The notes under the pieces were generated by a model. It was given only the letters and a program-made list of their open reading frames with translations, did no database searches and had not been told where the DNA came from. 64,000 bases of DNA from Cocos nucifera (taxonomy: Eukaryota > Streptophyta > Magnoliopsida > Arecales > Arecaceae): positions 372,001 through 436,000 of the forward strand of contig QRFJ01000384.1 in NCBI GenBank assembly GCA_006176705.1, in the 5' to 3' direction. How positions within the stretch are numbered: position 1 is the first letter of the stretch; each line of letters opens with the position of its first letter. A program made the position numbers and the translations under genes. Below are positions 22,245-34,359 of the stretch, piece by piece.

Positions 22245-22400
22245 TGAAAATATAATCTAAGAAAGATCATGAATATTTGATCTGAGAAATATCATGAAAA
22301 ATATGATCCAAAAAAGATCATGAGAAAAATGATCTGAGAAAGATCATAAAAATTCAATCTGAGGAAGATCAAAGAAATTCAATCCGAATAAAAGATTATC
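22245..22400 (+). repeat. GATC minisatellite in the LTR
   Basis: About six units of roughly 25 bp follow the pattern GATCATGAAAATATGATC + CGAGAAA. The array recurs at 24735-24880, 29070-29215 and 31575-31710. Repeat copies differ between LTRs. Confidence 0.75.
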
Positions 22401-22951
22401 ACATGATCTTGATTAGTCCAAAACCTAAGGTTAAAGGGTTAATAAAGTAGAATTATGAAAAGAGAAAATAAATATTAAGCCTAGAGAGATTATTATTGAA
22501 TAAAAGATTTTATTTGATGGCATGTGATGATCTATTTCTCGATCATGTGCTTGATGCATGTTTGTGTCAGTATTTTATGTTTGTTATTATTTTTAAATTA
22601 TAATATTATATTGGTGTATTGTATAGAGATTCTTACTGGCTTGTAAGGCTCATCCCCCCTCTATTCTTTTTTTTCTTTTTCAAAGTTGCAAGATTATCAA
22701 GATTGACTATAGTTTGGATTTGTGGGTGAGTAGATGAATAGATAGAGTATCATTGCCTTTTGATTGATTATCAAAAGAATTTAATTAGTATTTATGCAAG
22801 TTTTATCAGTTGAAATGGAATTATATTATTTTTATGAATTTTGAGGTTGTACTGGATCTTTAAGGTCTTGTATACTCTTTAGGATACTTTTGTCCTAAGA
22901 AATGTGTGGCCATCACATATCCAACCTGGATGCTGGGTTCGGAGCTTGATA

Positions 22952-23370
22952 GAATGGTATCAAAGGTTGGTTTAAGATCATTAGGAACTGTGAGTTAAAG
23001 AATATTTGAGCATAAGGTTATGATCACTAAGGGTGTAACAGAGGCAATTCATAGGATTTGGATTTCAATGGATAATTTGTATCTTGGGTTATAATTTGGA
23101 GGGTTGATAAATTATTATCTTATTGTTTTGAAAGTTATGTAGCAAACCTGAGATATATAGTGGATTTAGATCAGAGTGCACAGCGGAAGCATGGTGATTT
23201 AAATCATTTAAAATTGATTGAAAATCTTGATTTCAATGATAGAGAATTTGAATTTCTTTTCTCAACTAGAGTTAGAGGATCAAAGAGGGGATAGAAATTT
23301 GGTTCATCTAAAGTTATCGACTTTATAGTATGCTAATTTCGAGGATAAAATTATTTTAAGAGAGGGAGAA
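22952..23370 (+). other. Whole interior of copy A: primer site, conserved block, polypurine tract
   Basis: The primer site TGGTATCAAAGG (22955-22966) differs from the tRNA-Met complement at two positions. No ORF of note follows. A block at 23170-23192 (ATCAGAGTGCACAGCGG...) is shared with the other family. The polypurine tract AAGAGAGGGAGAA (23358-23370) directly precedes the 3' LTR. Confidence 0.75.
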
Positions 23371-25441
23371 TGTAATATCCAGCCCAGCCATTGGGCTTTG
23401 GACTGGCCTAGACCTAAAGGGCCCAAAAATAAATAAATAAATAAAGAACCACCGCATCTTCTTCGCACGCAAAAAAGAGGAAAAAGATCGGAGTCTTCTT
23501 CCTTCCCGATTCCAATGAAAATCAGGCCATATGGATCCTTTTTAACTTGAAAAATCTTGTCTATAAAAGTCTCCTTCTTCTCCCTTAGATTTTACCTTGA
23601 GAGATTAAGAGATACTGGCATTCTGAGAATTTCTTTCATAGGCTACCATTGAGAATAGGAGGTCGCCGAAGCGTCGGAGCAAGGTATGCCCTTCCCTTTT
23701 GTCTTTCTTTCTTCTTTTGGGTTGCCGGTGCCTGATTGAAGCCAGAAGCCATGGGTTTAGACTCAAGAACAAGAAAGACTCTATTTTTGTAGTGTTATGT
23801 CCGCACGCCACCAGCCACAACCACCTTTCAAGCCATCACCAGGGCCACAGCCTTACCATTGCCAAAGGTCATCATGGTCGATCAATCGGTCGGCTGTGGC
23901 CACGGGAGGAAGGAAGCGAAAGAAAGGAAAGGTTGCATCCCCTATTTAGAGAATGAAAGAAGAAGGAGAGATGTTTTTCTCTCTCTGTCCTCTTGATTAA
24001 TAAATTATTTTAAATTATTAGTTAGTTTAATTAATTTTTAAATTATGAGGAATATTAAAAAAAGAAAAAAAGAAAAGAAGAGAGGGAAAGATTCCTCTCT
24101 CTCTCTTCTAATTATTTAATTAAATTAAATAATTAATTAATTTATTACTTAATTAATTAATTTCTTTATAGATGGATTATTAAAAAAAAGAAAGAAGAAG
24201 AAAAAGAAAGAGGAAGAATTTTGGAGATCGGGTGAGGACCCCAATAAACCCCAATAAAAATTTTAAAAATTTAAATTAATTTAATTATTTATGTTAATTT
24301 ATTAATTTGAATATAAAGAAGGATAAATCATCAAATAGGAGGATATCGAGTAGAGTTTTGATATCCAAATTTTAATCTTATGAGTCCTGTTTATCATAAT
24401 TTGAGATAAAAATTTTTGTACATTATCATCATTAAATATATTATTTTTATCATTAAATTTATATTATTAATTTTGTATTATTTTATTCAAATTGATGGAT
24501 TTGTTATGCTTGAGATACTATTGTTTCTTATATGATTTTCAACATAAGTACGTTCTATGTTGACTATATGTGTATAACAATGATTGACGGTATGACTATA
24601 TGGATATGATGCACTTGTCTTGATCACATTTTAAATAAAAATTGATATGATAAAATTAATATATAATAATCAGATGAAAAAGATATGATTTGGACTAGTC
24701 TTAACATTTGAAATAGTCTTTATGGACTTATGCATAGAAATATGAATCGAGAAAGATCATGAATATTTGATTCGAGAAAGATCACGAAAAATATGATCCA
24801 AGAAAGATCATAAGAAATATGATCCGAGAAAGATCATGAAAATTTGATCTGAAGAAGATCATAGAAATTTGATCCAAATAAAAGATTGTTGCATGATCAT
24901 GATTAGTCCAAAGTCAAAGGTTAAATGATTAATAAATTAGAATTATGAAAAGAGAAAATAAATATTAAGTCCAGAGAGATTATTATTGAATAAAAGACTT
25001 TACTAGATGGCCTATGATGATTTATTTCTTGACCATGTGCTCGATGCATGTTTGTATCAGTACTTTATTCTTGTTTTTATTTTTAAATTATAATATTATT
25101 TTGGTATGTTGTATGGAGATTTTTACTGGACTGTAAGGCTCGTCCCCCTCAATTCCTCTTTTTCTTTCTCAAAGTTGCAGGATGATCAAGATTGGCTATG
25201 GTTTGGATTTACGGATGAGCAGATGAATAGATAAAGTATCATTGACTTTTGATTAGATTATCAAAAGAATTTAATTGATATTTATGCAAGTTTTATTAGT
25301 TGAAATGGAGTTATATTATTTTTATAAATTTTGAGGTTGTACTAGATTTTTAAGATCTTGTATACTCTTTAGGGTACTCTTGCCCTAAGGAGTGTATGAC
25401 CATCACGTATCCGACCCGGGTGCTAGGTTCGGGGCATGGCA
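23371..25441 (+). repeat. 3' LTR, copy A
   Basis: It starts TGTAATATCC and ends GGGGCATGGCA, 2071 bp. The TATA box TATAAAA (23572-23578) is intact here, while the 5' LTR has a decayed CTGTAAG. The left arm of the U3 hairpin is lost in this LTR (AAAAAGATCGGAGTCTTCTT). Confidence 0.85.
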
Positions 25442-25446
25442 TCCTT

Positions 25447-25768
25447 CATGGAATATAGCACTACAAACTCATCAAAGATAATATTTCTTTCAATCATATA
25501 TTTAGATGACTTGGGATCTGAACACCATAACCTATCTTCTCATGAATGACTTCTCGCAAAACTTCATTGGACAAGCTTAATTGAATAGTAGCAAGAGCCT
25601 TCTCATCTAGCTCCTATTTCTCATCTGCTAATATACTGGCTGGCATCTTTTTCTTCCCAAGCAGTGCCTTTTGCAGTCCTTGATGGGTTAATAGGGCTTC
25701 ATCTTGTCCTTCCTGATGCCGAAGTTGATGTTCCGATCAAACTTCTCGATTTCGAACTTTGTAAACAT
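25447..25768 (-). pseudogene. Copia C2 gag start fused to integrase/RT linker by deletion
   Basis: The minus strand begins MFTKFEIEKFDRNINF (ATG at 25768), the usual opening of copia gag, and continues DEKALATIQLSLSNEVLREV. It then passes at about 25540 directly into a GYGVQIPSHLN region. That region belongs to the segment after integrase and ends at the long-LTR insertion. Most of gag, all protease and the integrase core are therefore gone. Frameshifts and stops are also present. Gag would form particles; this product cannot. Confidence 0.75.
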
Positions 25769-25770
25769 CT

Positions 25771-25795
25771 TATATTATTATTATTGTTGTTGTTC

Positions 25796-25833
<38 letters not shown>

Positions 25834-25838
25834 ATTCT
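25771..25838 (-). repeat. AAC/AAT microsatellite in the C2 5' leader
   Basis: About 20 trinucleotides on the minus strand lie between primer site and gag ATG: mostly AAC here, AAT at the edges. It is not in frame with gag. The ORFs that read poly-Leu or poly-Cys across it on the plus strand are artefacts of the repeat. Confidence 0.85.
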
Positions 25839-25877
25839 CAAAAAGAAATTGGTGGTCAAATCCATCCAACGAACCAA

Positions 25878-25890
25878 GCTTTGGTACCGA
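25878..25890 (-). promoter_or_regulatory. C2 primer binding site (decayed)
   Basis: On the minus strand this reads TCGGTACCAAAGC, a decayed tRNA-Met complement (TGGTATCAGAGC). It lies two bases from the LTR end, as expected. Confidence 0.6.
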
Positions 25891-25892
25891 TT

Positions 25893-26929
25893 TGTTAGAG
25901 AGTATTCACCGCAAAGCACCTATGTCATGATGAATAGTCAAATAAAAGAAAGGGTTGGGGGGGGTGTGGAGGGGAGGAAAGAGAATAGGAATAGAGGAGC
26001 ACACTAGGTTTATGTGGTTCAAGGATTTAAAGAAGGAATCCCTTACATCCATGGGCAAAGATGAGTAAATCCACTATTTTGATTATAAAGGAGAAGTATC
26101 TCTCAAAGTCCCAAAAATCCCCATACAACCAGTAATCTATCTCTTTATTTTACATAACAAAATAAAAGAGGAAGGATGAAGATGTCACTGGTGGAAGAAA
26201 AGAAGACAAGAACCTCTCCTTCGTTCTTCTGAAGATGTGGGATATATATAGATCCCACTAATTCCGCTATTGCAAACCAAGAAGGATTCTAATAGGGAAG
26301 GAAATAAAAAATAAAGAAGAGTCCAAATCAATTTCTGTTACTCCCATGATGACCAGGTCAAAACAGAACCTAACATATACATTGTCCCACAACTTTCACA
26401 ATCTCTCTTTTTATAATATTCCACTAAAATGTACTTTTCAAATTCCTCTACATTTTAGTACTCACAGATTGACTATATACCTCATATTATTTGCATCAAC
26501 ACCAACCAAGATCTTCCTTAACAACTCCTCAAAGTGATTCTAGAGTTCCTAAAGACTCACTTGTTACTTTCCAACCATATCTCCCTGCAAGAAATTGCAG
26601 CTAATCCCCTCTGCCCCAATCTGGATCTCCTAATCCATTGCCTGAAATGGATCCTAAGGCTCCCAACCACCACTCAGGAGGAGAACCACTATCTTTTGTT
26701 CTCCTTGTAGAACACATCCCTAATTGAAATTTCAGTTATCTCAATTTGAGATTATCTCCATAACTAGGAACCATACAAACACCCCTTACCTTCTCTGGTG
26801 TTGCATTCCTCCAAATTAAGGTGAAGGGGACACCACCCTTACCAATTTGAGCATGTTACCAGCCTCTAAGAATATTAGATGTTTAGATTGGATTTCTAAC
26901 TATGGATTCATCTTGACATAGTCCACATG
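25893..26929 (-). repeat. C2 5' LTR, truncated by the duplication junction (unit A)
   Basis: In minus orientation it ends ...CTCTCTAACA at 25893. It carries a TATA box inside a palindrome (26237-26258). The U3 end is lost at the A/B junction; unit B shows that the sequence continues past this point. Confidence 0.7.
26237..26258 (-). promoter_or_regulatory. C2 LTR TATA box inside an inverted repeat
   Basis: GTGGGAT at 26237-26243 and ATCCCAC at 26252-26258 are inverted arms. The TATATATA core lies between. The same occurs in unit B at 33036-33057. Confidence 0.55.
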
Positions 26930-27193
26930 TTACAGGCTCCACATATTTAAGATATCTTTCAAATACACTTTCTCCCCAAAAGCTCTCTTCTCCTTCTCGA
27001 TACTCTACCACTTTCTTTCCTGAGCACTTCATTTCTATTGGCTGAAAGAGCTGACTTGATCATCGGAGGATCTTACTAGAGCCACCACCTCCGACTCCGA
27101 ACGAGACTTATTTTGCGGGTCACCAGCAATGACCTCATCCTCTCCAGCTCTAACACTGATTCTGGCATCAACCAGATTTTGCACCAACATAAT

Positions 27194-27719
27194 CAATACC
27201 TTCAAGTTGACTATAACCCTTTGCAACCAACTGTGCTTTATATCTAAAATTTTTAACACCTAGAGAGTCTTCCTTTTTCTTGAAGACCCATTTGCAGCCA
27301 ATCACTTTCTTTTCATTAGGAGCTTTCACCAATTTTCAAGTTTGATTCCTATGAAGAGACTCCATCTCTTCTTGTATAGCAACTAGCCACTTATCAAAAT
27401 CCTCATAAGATATAGCTCCTGAAAATTTGGAAGGCTCATTAGCATCAAGTGTTTCTTTTGTAATAGACAATGCATAAGCAACCATGTCTGCATAGCCATA
27501 TCTCAAGAGTAGTCTAATTTCTCTTCTCTGTCTATCTCTAGCAAGAGAATAGTTCTAAATTTATGGGTTTTCCTCCACTTGCTGCTATGAACCAAGCATC
27601 TAAATAAGCTGATGTTGCTACTACTATGAAGAACTCTAAGGTGATTGTGTAGTTTCAAACTCTACCTGCTTTGCTATAGTGTTTGGAGAATCGATATCCT
27701 ATGGAACAGAAACATCCTT
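27194..27719 (-). pseudogene. Copia C2 RT N-terminal fragment (unit B)
   Basis: Same order and frame as 15202-15731 with about 3 percent differences. It ends at TCCTT (27715-27719). It supports the duplication and adds no new function. Confidence 0.8.
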
Positions 27720-30700
27720 TGTAATACCCAGCCCAGCCATTAGGCTTTGAAATAGCCCAAACCTGAAGGGCCGAAAAGAAAAAGAGCCACCATGTCTTCT
27801 TCGCACGTGAAAAAGAGGAGAAAGAAGACTCCTAATCGGAGTCTTCTTCCTTCCTAATTCCGACGAAATTTAGGCCATAGGAGTCCCTTTTAACTTGGAA
27901 AATTTTGTCTGTAAGAATCTCTTTACCCTCCCTTAGATTTTATCTTGAGAGATTGAGAGATCACTAGGATTTTGAGAATTTCTTTCAATCGTCGAGAGCA
28001 AGAGGTCGTCAAAGCATCGAAGCAAGGTAAGCCCTTCCCTTTTGTCTTCCTTTCTTCTTTTGGGTTGTTGGCACCTGATTGAAGCTGGAAGCCATGGGTT
28101 TGGGCTCAAGAACAAGGAAGATCCTATTTTTGTGGTGTGTTGCTGACACGCCCCTGACCAAAGCCACCTTTCGGGCTATCATCGGGCCACGACCTTGCCA
28201 CTGCCAGGGGTTGTCATGGCTAGCTGGTCAGTCGATTGTGGCCATGGGAGGAAGGGAGTGAAAGAAAGGGGAGATTGCATCCCCTGTTTAGAGAATGGAA
28301 GAAGAGGGAAAGATGTTTTTCTCTCACTCCTCTTGATTAATAAATTATTTTAAATTATTAGTTAGTTTAATTATTTTTTAAATTATGAGGAATATAAAAA
28401 AAAAAGAGGAGGAAAAGAAGAGAGGGAAAGGTTTCTCTCTCTCTTCTAATTATTTAATTAAATTAAATAATTAATTAATTTATCACTTAATTAATTTTTT
28501 TGGTGATGGATTATTAAAAAAGGAAAGAAGAAGAAAAAGAAAGAGGAAGAATTCTGAAGATCAGGTGAGGACCCCAATAAATCCCAATAAAAGTTTTAAA
28601 AATTTAAATTAATTTAATTATTTATGTCAATTTATTAATTTGAATATAAAGGAGGATAAATCATCGAACATGAGGATATCGAGTAGAGTTTTGATATCCG
28701 GATTTCAATCTTATGAGTCCTATTTATCACAATTTGAGGTAACAATCCCTATAAATAATCACTATTAAATATGTTATTTTTCTCATTAGATTTATATTAT
28801 TGATTTTGCATTATTTTATTCAAATTGATGAATTTGTTATGCTTGAGATACTATTATTTCTTGTACGATTTTCAATATGAGTATATTCTATGTTAACTAT
28901 ATGTCTGTAACAATGATTGACGATATGACTATATAGATATAATACACTTTTCTTGATCAGACTATAAATGAAAATTAATATGATGAAATCAATATGTAAT
29001 AATTAGATGAAAAGGATATGATTTGGACTAGCCTCATCATGTGGAATAGCCTCCATGAGCTTATGCATGAAAATATAATCTAAGAAAGATCATGAATATT
29101 TGATCTGAGAAATATCACAAAAAATATGATCCAAAAAAGATCATGAGAAAAATGATCCGAGAAAGATCATAAAAATTCAATCTGAGGAAGATCACAGAAA
29201 TTCAATCCGAATAAAAGATTATCACATGATCTTGATTAGTCCAAAACCTAAGGTTAAAGGGTTAATAAACTAGAATTATGAAAAGTGAAAATAAATATTA
29301 AGCCTAGAGAGATTATTATTGAATAAAAGACTTTATTTGATGGCATGTGATGATCTATTTCTCGATCATGTGCTTAATGCATGTTTGTGTTAGTATTTTA
29401 TGTTTGTTATTATTTTTAAATTATAATATTATATTGGTGTATTGTATAGAGATTCTTACTGGCTTGTAAGGCTCATCCCCCCTCTATTCTTTTTTTTCTT
29501 TTTTAAAGTTGCAAGATGATCAAGATTGACTATAGTTTGGATTTGTGGATGAGTAGATGAATAGATAGAGTATCATTGACCTTTGATTGATTATCAAAAA
29601 AATTTAATTAGTATTTATGCAAGTTTTATCAGTTGAAATGGAATTATATTATTTTTATGAATTTTGAGGTTGTACTGGATCTTTAAGGTCTTGTATGCTC
29701 TTTAGGATACTTTTGTCCTAAGAAATATGCGGCCATCACATATCCGACCTGGATGCTGGGTTCAGAGCTTGATAGAATGGTATCAAAGCTTGGTTTAAGA
29801 TCATTAGGGACTGTGAGTTAAAGAATATTTGAGCATAAGGTTATGATCACTAAGGGTGTAACAGAGGCAATTCATAGGATTTGGATTTCAATGGATAATT
29901 TGTATCTTGTGTTATAATTTGGAGGGTTGATAAATTATTATCTTATTATTTTGAAAGTTATGTAGCAAACCTGAGATATGTAGTGGATTTTGATCAGAGT
30001 GCATAGCGGAAGCATGGTGATTTAAATCATTTAAAATTGATTGAAAATCTTGATTTCAATGATAGAGAATTTGAATTTCTTTTCTCAACTAGAGTTAGAG
30101 GATCAAAGAGGGGATAGAAATTTGGTTCATCTAAAGTTATCGACTTTATAGTATGCTAATTTCTAGGATAAAATTATTTTAAGGGAGGGAGAATGTAATA
30201 TCCAGCCCAGCCATTGGGCTTTGGACTGGCCTAGACCTAAAGGGCCCAAAAATAAATTAAAAAAAAAAGAACCACCGCATCTTCTTCGCACGCAAAAAAG
30301 AGGAAAAAGATCGGAGTCTTCTTCCTTCCCGATTCCAATGAAAATCAGGCCACATGGGTCCTTTTTAACTTGAAAAATCTTGTCTATAAAAGTCTCCTTC
30401 TTCTCCCTTAGATTTTACCTTGAGAGATCAAGAGATCACTGGCATTCTGAGAATTTCTTTCATAGGCTACCATTGAGAATAGGTGGTCGCCGAAGCATCG
30501 GAGCAAGGTAAGCCCTTCCCTTTTGTCTTTCTTTCTTCTTTTGGGTTGTCGGTGCCTGATTGAAGCCAGAAGCTATGGGTTTAGACTCAAGAACAAGAAA
30601 GACTCTATTTTTGTAGTGTTATGCCCGCACGCCACCAGCCACAACCACCTTTCAAGCCATCACCAGGGCCATGGCCTTACCATTGCCAAAGGTCATCATG

Positions 30701-32269
30701 GTCGATCAGTCGATCGGCTGTGGCCACGGGAGGAAGCGAAAGAAAAGAAAGGTTGCATCCCCTATTTAGAGAACGAAAGAAGGAGAGATGTTTTTCTCTC
30801 TCTCTCCTCTTGATTAATAAATTATTTTAAATTATTAGTTAGTTTAATTAATTTTTAAATTATGAGGAATATGAAAAAAAGAAAAAAAGAAAAGAAGAGG
30901 AGGAAAAGAAGAGAGGGAAAGGTTCCTCTCTCTCTTCTAATTATTTAATTAAATTAAATAATTAATTAATTTATTACTTAATTAATTAATTTCTTTATAG
31001 ATGGATTATTAAAAAAAAGAAAGAAGAAGAAAAAGAAAGAGGAAGAATTTTGGAGATCGGGTGAGGACCCCAGTAAACCCCAATAAAAATTTTAAAAATT
31101 TAAATTAATTTAATTATTTATGTTAATTTATTAATTTGAATATAAAGAAGGATAAATCATCAAACATGAGGATATCGAGTAGAGTTTTGATATCCAAATT
31201 TTAATCTTGTGAGTCATGTTTATCATAATTTGAGATAAGAATTTTTGTACATTATCATCATTAAATATATTATTTTTATCATTAAATTTATATTATTAAT
31301 TTTGTATTATTTTATTCAAATTGATGGATTTGTTATGCTTGAGATACTATTGTTTCTTATATGATTTTCAACATGAGTACGTTCTATGTTGACTATATGT
31401 GTATAACAATGATTGACGGTATGACTATATGGGTATGATGCACTTGTCTTGATCACATTTTAAATAAAAATTGATATGATAAATTAATATATAATAATCA
31501 GATGAAAAAGATATGATTTGGACTAGTCTTATCATTTGAAATAGTCTTTATGGGCCTATGCATAGAAATATGAATCGAGAAAGATCATGAATATTTGATC
31601 CGAGAAAGATTACGAAAAATATGATCCAAGAAATATCATAAGAAATATGATCCGAGAAAGATCATGAAAATTTGATCTGAAGAAGATCATAGAAATTTGA
31701 TCCAAATAAAAGATTGTTGCATGATCATGATTAGTCCAAAGTCAAAGGTTAAATGATTAATAAATTAAAATTATGAAAAGAGAAAATAAATATTAAGTCC
31801 AGAGAGATTATTATTGAATAAAAGACTTTACTAGATGGCCTATGATGATTTATTTCTTGACCATGTGCTCGATGCATGTTTGTATCAGTACTTTATTCTT
31901 ATTTTTATTTTTAAATTATAATATTATTTTGGTATGTTGTATGGAGATTTTTACTGGACTGTAAGGCTCATCCCCCTCAATTCCTCTTTTTCTTTCTCAG
32001 AGTTGCAGGATGATCAAGATTGGCTATGGTTTGAATTTGCGGATGAGCAGATGAATAGATAAAGTATCATTGACTTCTGATTAGATTATCAAAAGAATTT
32101 AATTGATATTTATGCAAGTTTTGTCAGTTGAAATGGAGTTATATTATTTTTATAAATTTTGAGGTTGTACTAGATTTTTAAGATCTTGTATACTCTTTAG
32201 GGTACTCTTGCCCTAAGGAGTGTATGACCATCACGTATCCGACCCGAGTGCTAGGTTCGGGGCATGGCA
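27720..32269 (+). mobile_element. Non-autonomous long-LTR retrotransposon, copy B
   Basis: Paralogue of copy A by segmental duplication: 5' LTR 27720-29774, interior 29775-30193, 3' LTR 30194-32269. TCCTT flanks lie at 27715-27719 and 32270-32274. The primer site here, TGGTATCAAAGC (29778-29789), is closer to consensus than in copy A. Conserved block at 29993-30015. No gag or pol. Confidence 0.85.
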
Positions 32270-32274
32270 TCCTT

Positions 32275-32596
32275 CATGGAATATAGCACTACAAACTCAT
32301 CAAAGAAAATATTTCTTTCAATCATATATTTAAATGACTTGGGATCTGAACACCATAACCTATCTTCTCATGAATGACTTCTCGCAAAACTTCATTGGAC
32401 AAGCTTAATTGAATAGTAGCAAGAGCCTTCTCATCTAGCTCCTATTTCTCATCTGCTAATATATTGGCTGGCATCTTTTTCTTCCCAAGTAGTGCCTTCT
32501 GCAGTCCTTGATGGGTTAATAGGGCTTCATCTTGTCCTGCCTGATGCCGAAGTGGATGTTCTGATCAAACTTCTCGATTTCGAACTTTGTAAACAT
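32275..32596 (-). pseudogene. Copia C2 gag/linker deletion product (unit B)
   Basis: Same deleted gag reading as 25447-25768 (ATG at 32596). It shows that the internal deletion predates the tandem duplication. Confidence 0.72.
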
Positions 32597-32598
32597 CT

Positions 32599-32599
32599 T

Positions 32600-32644
<45 letters not shown>

Positions 32645-32645
32645 T
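32599..32645 (-). repeat. AAT microsatellite (unit B)
   Basis: A pure run of about 14 AAT units on the minus strand, at the exact place where unit A has mostly AAC units. Confidence 0.85.
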
Positions 32646-32699
32646 CAAAAAAAAATTGGTGGTCAAATCCATCCAACAAACCAAGCTTTGGTACCGATT

Positions 32700-33728
32700 T
32701 GTTAGAGAGTATTCACCGCAAAGCACCTATGTCATGATGAATAGTCAAATAAAAGAAAGGGTTTGTGGGGGGGGGGAAAGAGAATAGGAATAGAGGAGCA
32801 CACTAGGTTTATGTGGTTCAAGGATTTAAAGAAGGAATCCCTTACATCCATGGGCAAAGATGAGTAAATCCACTATTTTGATTATAAAGGAGAAGTATCT
32901 CTCAAAGTCCCAAAAATCCCCATACAACCAGTAATCTATCTCTTTATTTTACATAACAAAATAAAAGAGGAAGGATGAAGATGTCACTGGTGGAAGAAAA
33001 GAAGACAAGAACCTCTCCTTCGTTCTTCTGAAGATGTGGGATATATATAGATCCCACTAATTCCGCTATTGCAAACCAAGAAGGATTCTAATAGGGAAGG
33101 AAATAAAAAATAAAGAAGAGTCCAAATCAATTTCTGTTACTCCCATGATGACCAGGTCAAAACAGAACCCAACATATACATTGTCCCACAACTTTCACAA
33201 TCTCTCTTTTTATAATATTCCACTAAAATGTACTCTTCAAATTCCTATACATTTTAGTACTCACAGATTGACTGTATACCTCATATTATTTGCATAAGCA
33301 CCAACCAAGATCTTCCTTAACAACTCCTCAAAGTGATTCTAGAGTTCCTAAAGACTCACTTGTTACTTTCCAACCATATCTCCCTGCAAGAAATTGCAGC
33401 TAATCCCCTCTGCCCCAATCTGGATCTCCTAATCCATTGCCTGAAATGGATCCTAAGGCTCCCAACCACCACTCAGGAGGAGAACCACTATCTTTTGTTC
33501 TCCTTGTAGAACACATCCCTAATTGAAATTTCAGTTATCTCAATTTGAGATTATCTCCATAACTAGGAACCATACAAACACCCCTTACCTTCTCTGGTGT
33601 TGCATTCCTCCAAATTAAGGTGAAGGGGACACCACCCTTACCAATTTGAGCATGTTACCAGCCTCTAAGAATATTAGATGTTTAGATTGGATTTCTAACT
33701 ATGGATTCATCTTGACATAGTCCACATG
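32700..33728 (-). repeat. C2 5' LTR, unit B (right edge open)
   Basis: It begins TGTTAGAGAGTATTCACCGC on the plus strand. The TATA palindrome is at 33036-33057. The LTR continues an unknown distance past 33728, where homology to unit A ends; I could not find its outer terminus or target duplication. Confidence 0.65.
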
Positions 33729-34359
33729 ATTGAACTAGACTGATATTTCAATTCAAACCCCTAGAATAAGCTTTCTAGCATCAACTAAAGTAAGGCTAAA
33801 GCTGGCGCAACTTTTCTATATTCAAGCAAGCATATCCAATAATTGAATACATGTGGCCATGCCAGCAGAGTCTCACCACATTTGTGAGAGTGTCAGGTTA
33901 AGGGTCCTAAACACTTATTTCACTGATTTCATACCCATAATAGAAGTAATTTGAGTTCCTAATTTAATCCTTCAATATTATACCAAAATAGCTTCATGCC
34001 AAGTCATGAATTTAAACTTCAATTATGGTTTTAAAAGTCACGAGGTTATCATAATTCATGTTTCTAAGTTACAACAGATTCCTTAGCTCCCATATTTCAC
34101 GCTAGGAAGTGGTCAGTCACTAAGGCTAATTTTCATTATGCTAATTCTTGCTATGGGTTAGCTAATTGACTTCCTCCATACAAACCATCCAACTATATCC
34201 GTGGGAGCCAAAAAGGAGGTGCTTCTAAATTTGCTCACCTATCCACATGCTCAATTGAGCATGTTTTATAGATAATTAACTTTATCAATGCAGCCTCTTG
34301 GGTGGCAACCTCCAGTAATATATTCTTTGGAATATCGAGAAAATTATCCTTGAGATGAA
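33729..34359. other. Possible remaining C2 U3 and flank; no gene seen
   Basis: AT-rich unique sequence that may start with the outer part of the C2 LTR. No ORF resembles a known protein. Confidence 0.4.

Larger units (their letters stand above)
20888..22951 (+). repeat. 5' LTR, copy A
   Basis: It starts TGTAATACCC; the terminal CA has decayed to TA at 22951. In order it holds: hairpin (20990-21016), splice donor (21195), CT and AT-rich tracts (21560-21680), a GATC minisatellite (22245-22400), and a TTTTTTTTCTTTTTC tract near 22670. Confidence 0.82.
20888..25441 (+). mobile_element. Non-autonomous long-LTR retrotransposon, copy A
   Basis: TCCTT direct repeats (20883-20887 and 25442-25446) flank a 4554-bp element with TG...CA ends. 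Two LTRs of about 2.07 kb enclose only 419 bp. That interior has a primer site for tRNA-Met and a polypurine tract but no gag or pol. The interior end (TTTCGAGGATAAAATTATTTTAAG, given as two parts at 23335-23358) and the TGTAAT-type LTR start resemble Del/Tekay gypsy elements, which probably supplied enzymes in trans. The LTRs differ by roughly 15 percent by eye, so it is old. Confidence 0.85.
1315..26929 (-). mobile_element. Copia element C2, nested host of two later insertions
   Basis: The minus-strand parts join in order: LTR (25893-26929), primer site, gag start (25768), an internal deletion into the integrase/RT linker (25447-25545 then 15731-15207), RT and RNase H (2373-1315). The interrupting pieces are G1 (2374-15201) and the long-LTR element (20888-25441). 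Target duplications at each insertion show where the copia sequence was opened. The 3' LTR is missing because C2 is truncated at 1315. The stretch 15914-20887 inside this span is probably an assembly artefact. Confidence 0.75.
20098..26929. repeat. Tandem duplication, unit A (6832 bp)
   Basis: Unit A runs from inside the G1-type LTR (TTACAGGCTCCACATATTTA), through the C2 fragment, the long-LTR element and C2 gag, to the middle of the C2 LTR (GACATAGTCCACATG). Unit B repeats it in order from 26930 with substitutions and small indels. Both units keep the same TCCTT target duplications, so the long-LTR insertion is older than the duplication. Confidence 0.88.
26930..33728. repeat. Tandem duplication, unit B (6799 bp)
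   Basis: It matches 20098-26929 from TTACAGGCTCC to TCCACATG. In the copia segment I count about 15 differences in 530 bp. The G1-LTR fragment is more diverged, mainly C/T changes. The junction with unit A (26929/26930) joins two unrelated LTRs with almost no microhomology. Confidence 0.88.

Noticed and set aside
25664..25930. ORFs reading long poly-Leu or poly-Cys stretches
   Set aside because: They only translate the GTT/ATT microsatellite in the leader of the minus-strand copia element. The same place in unit B reads differently.
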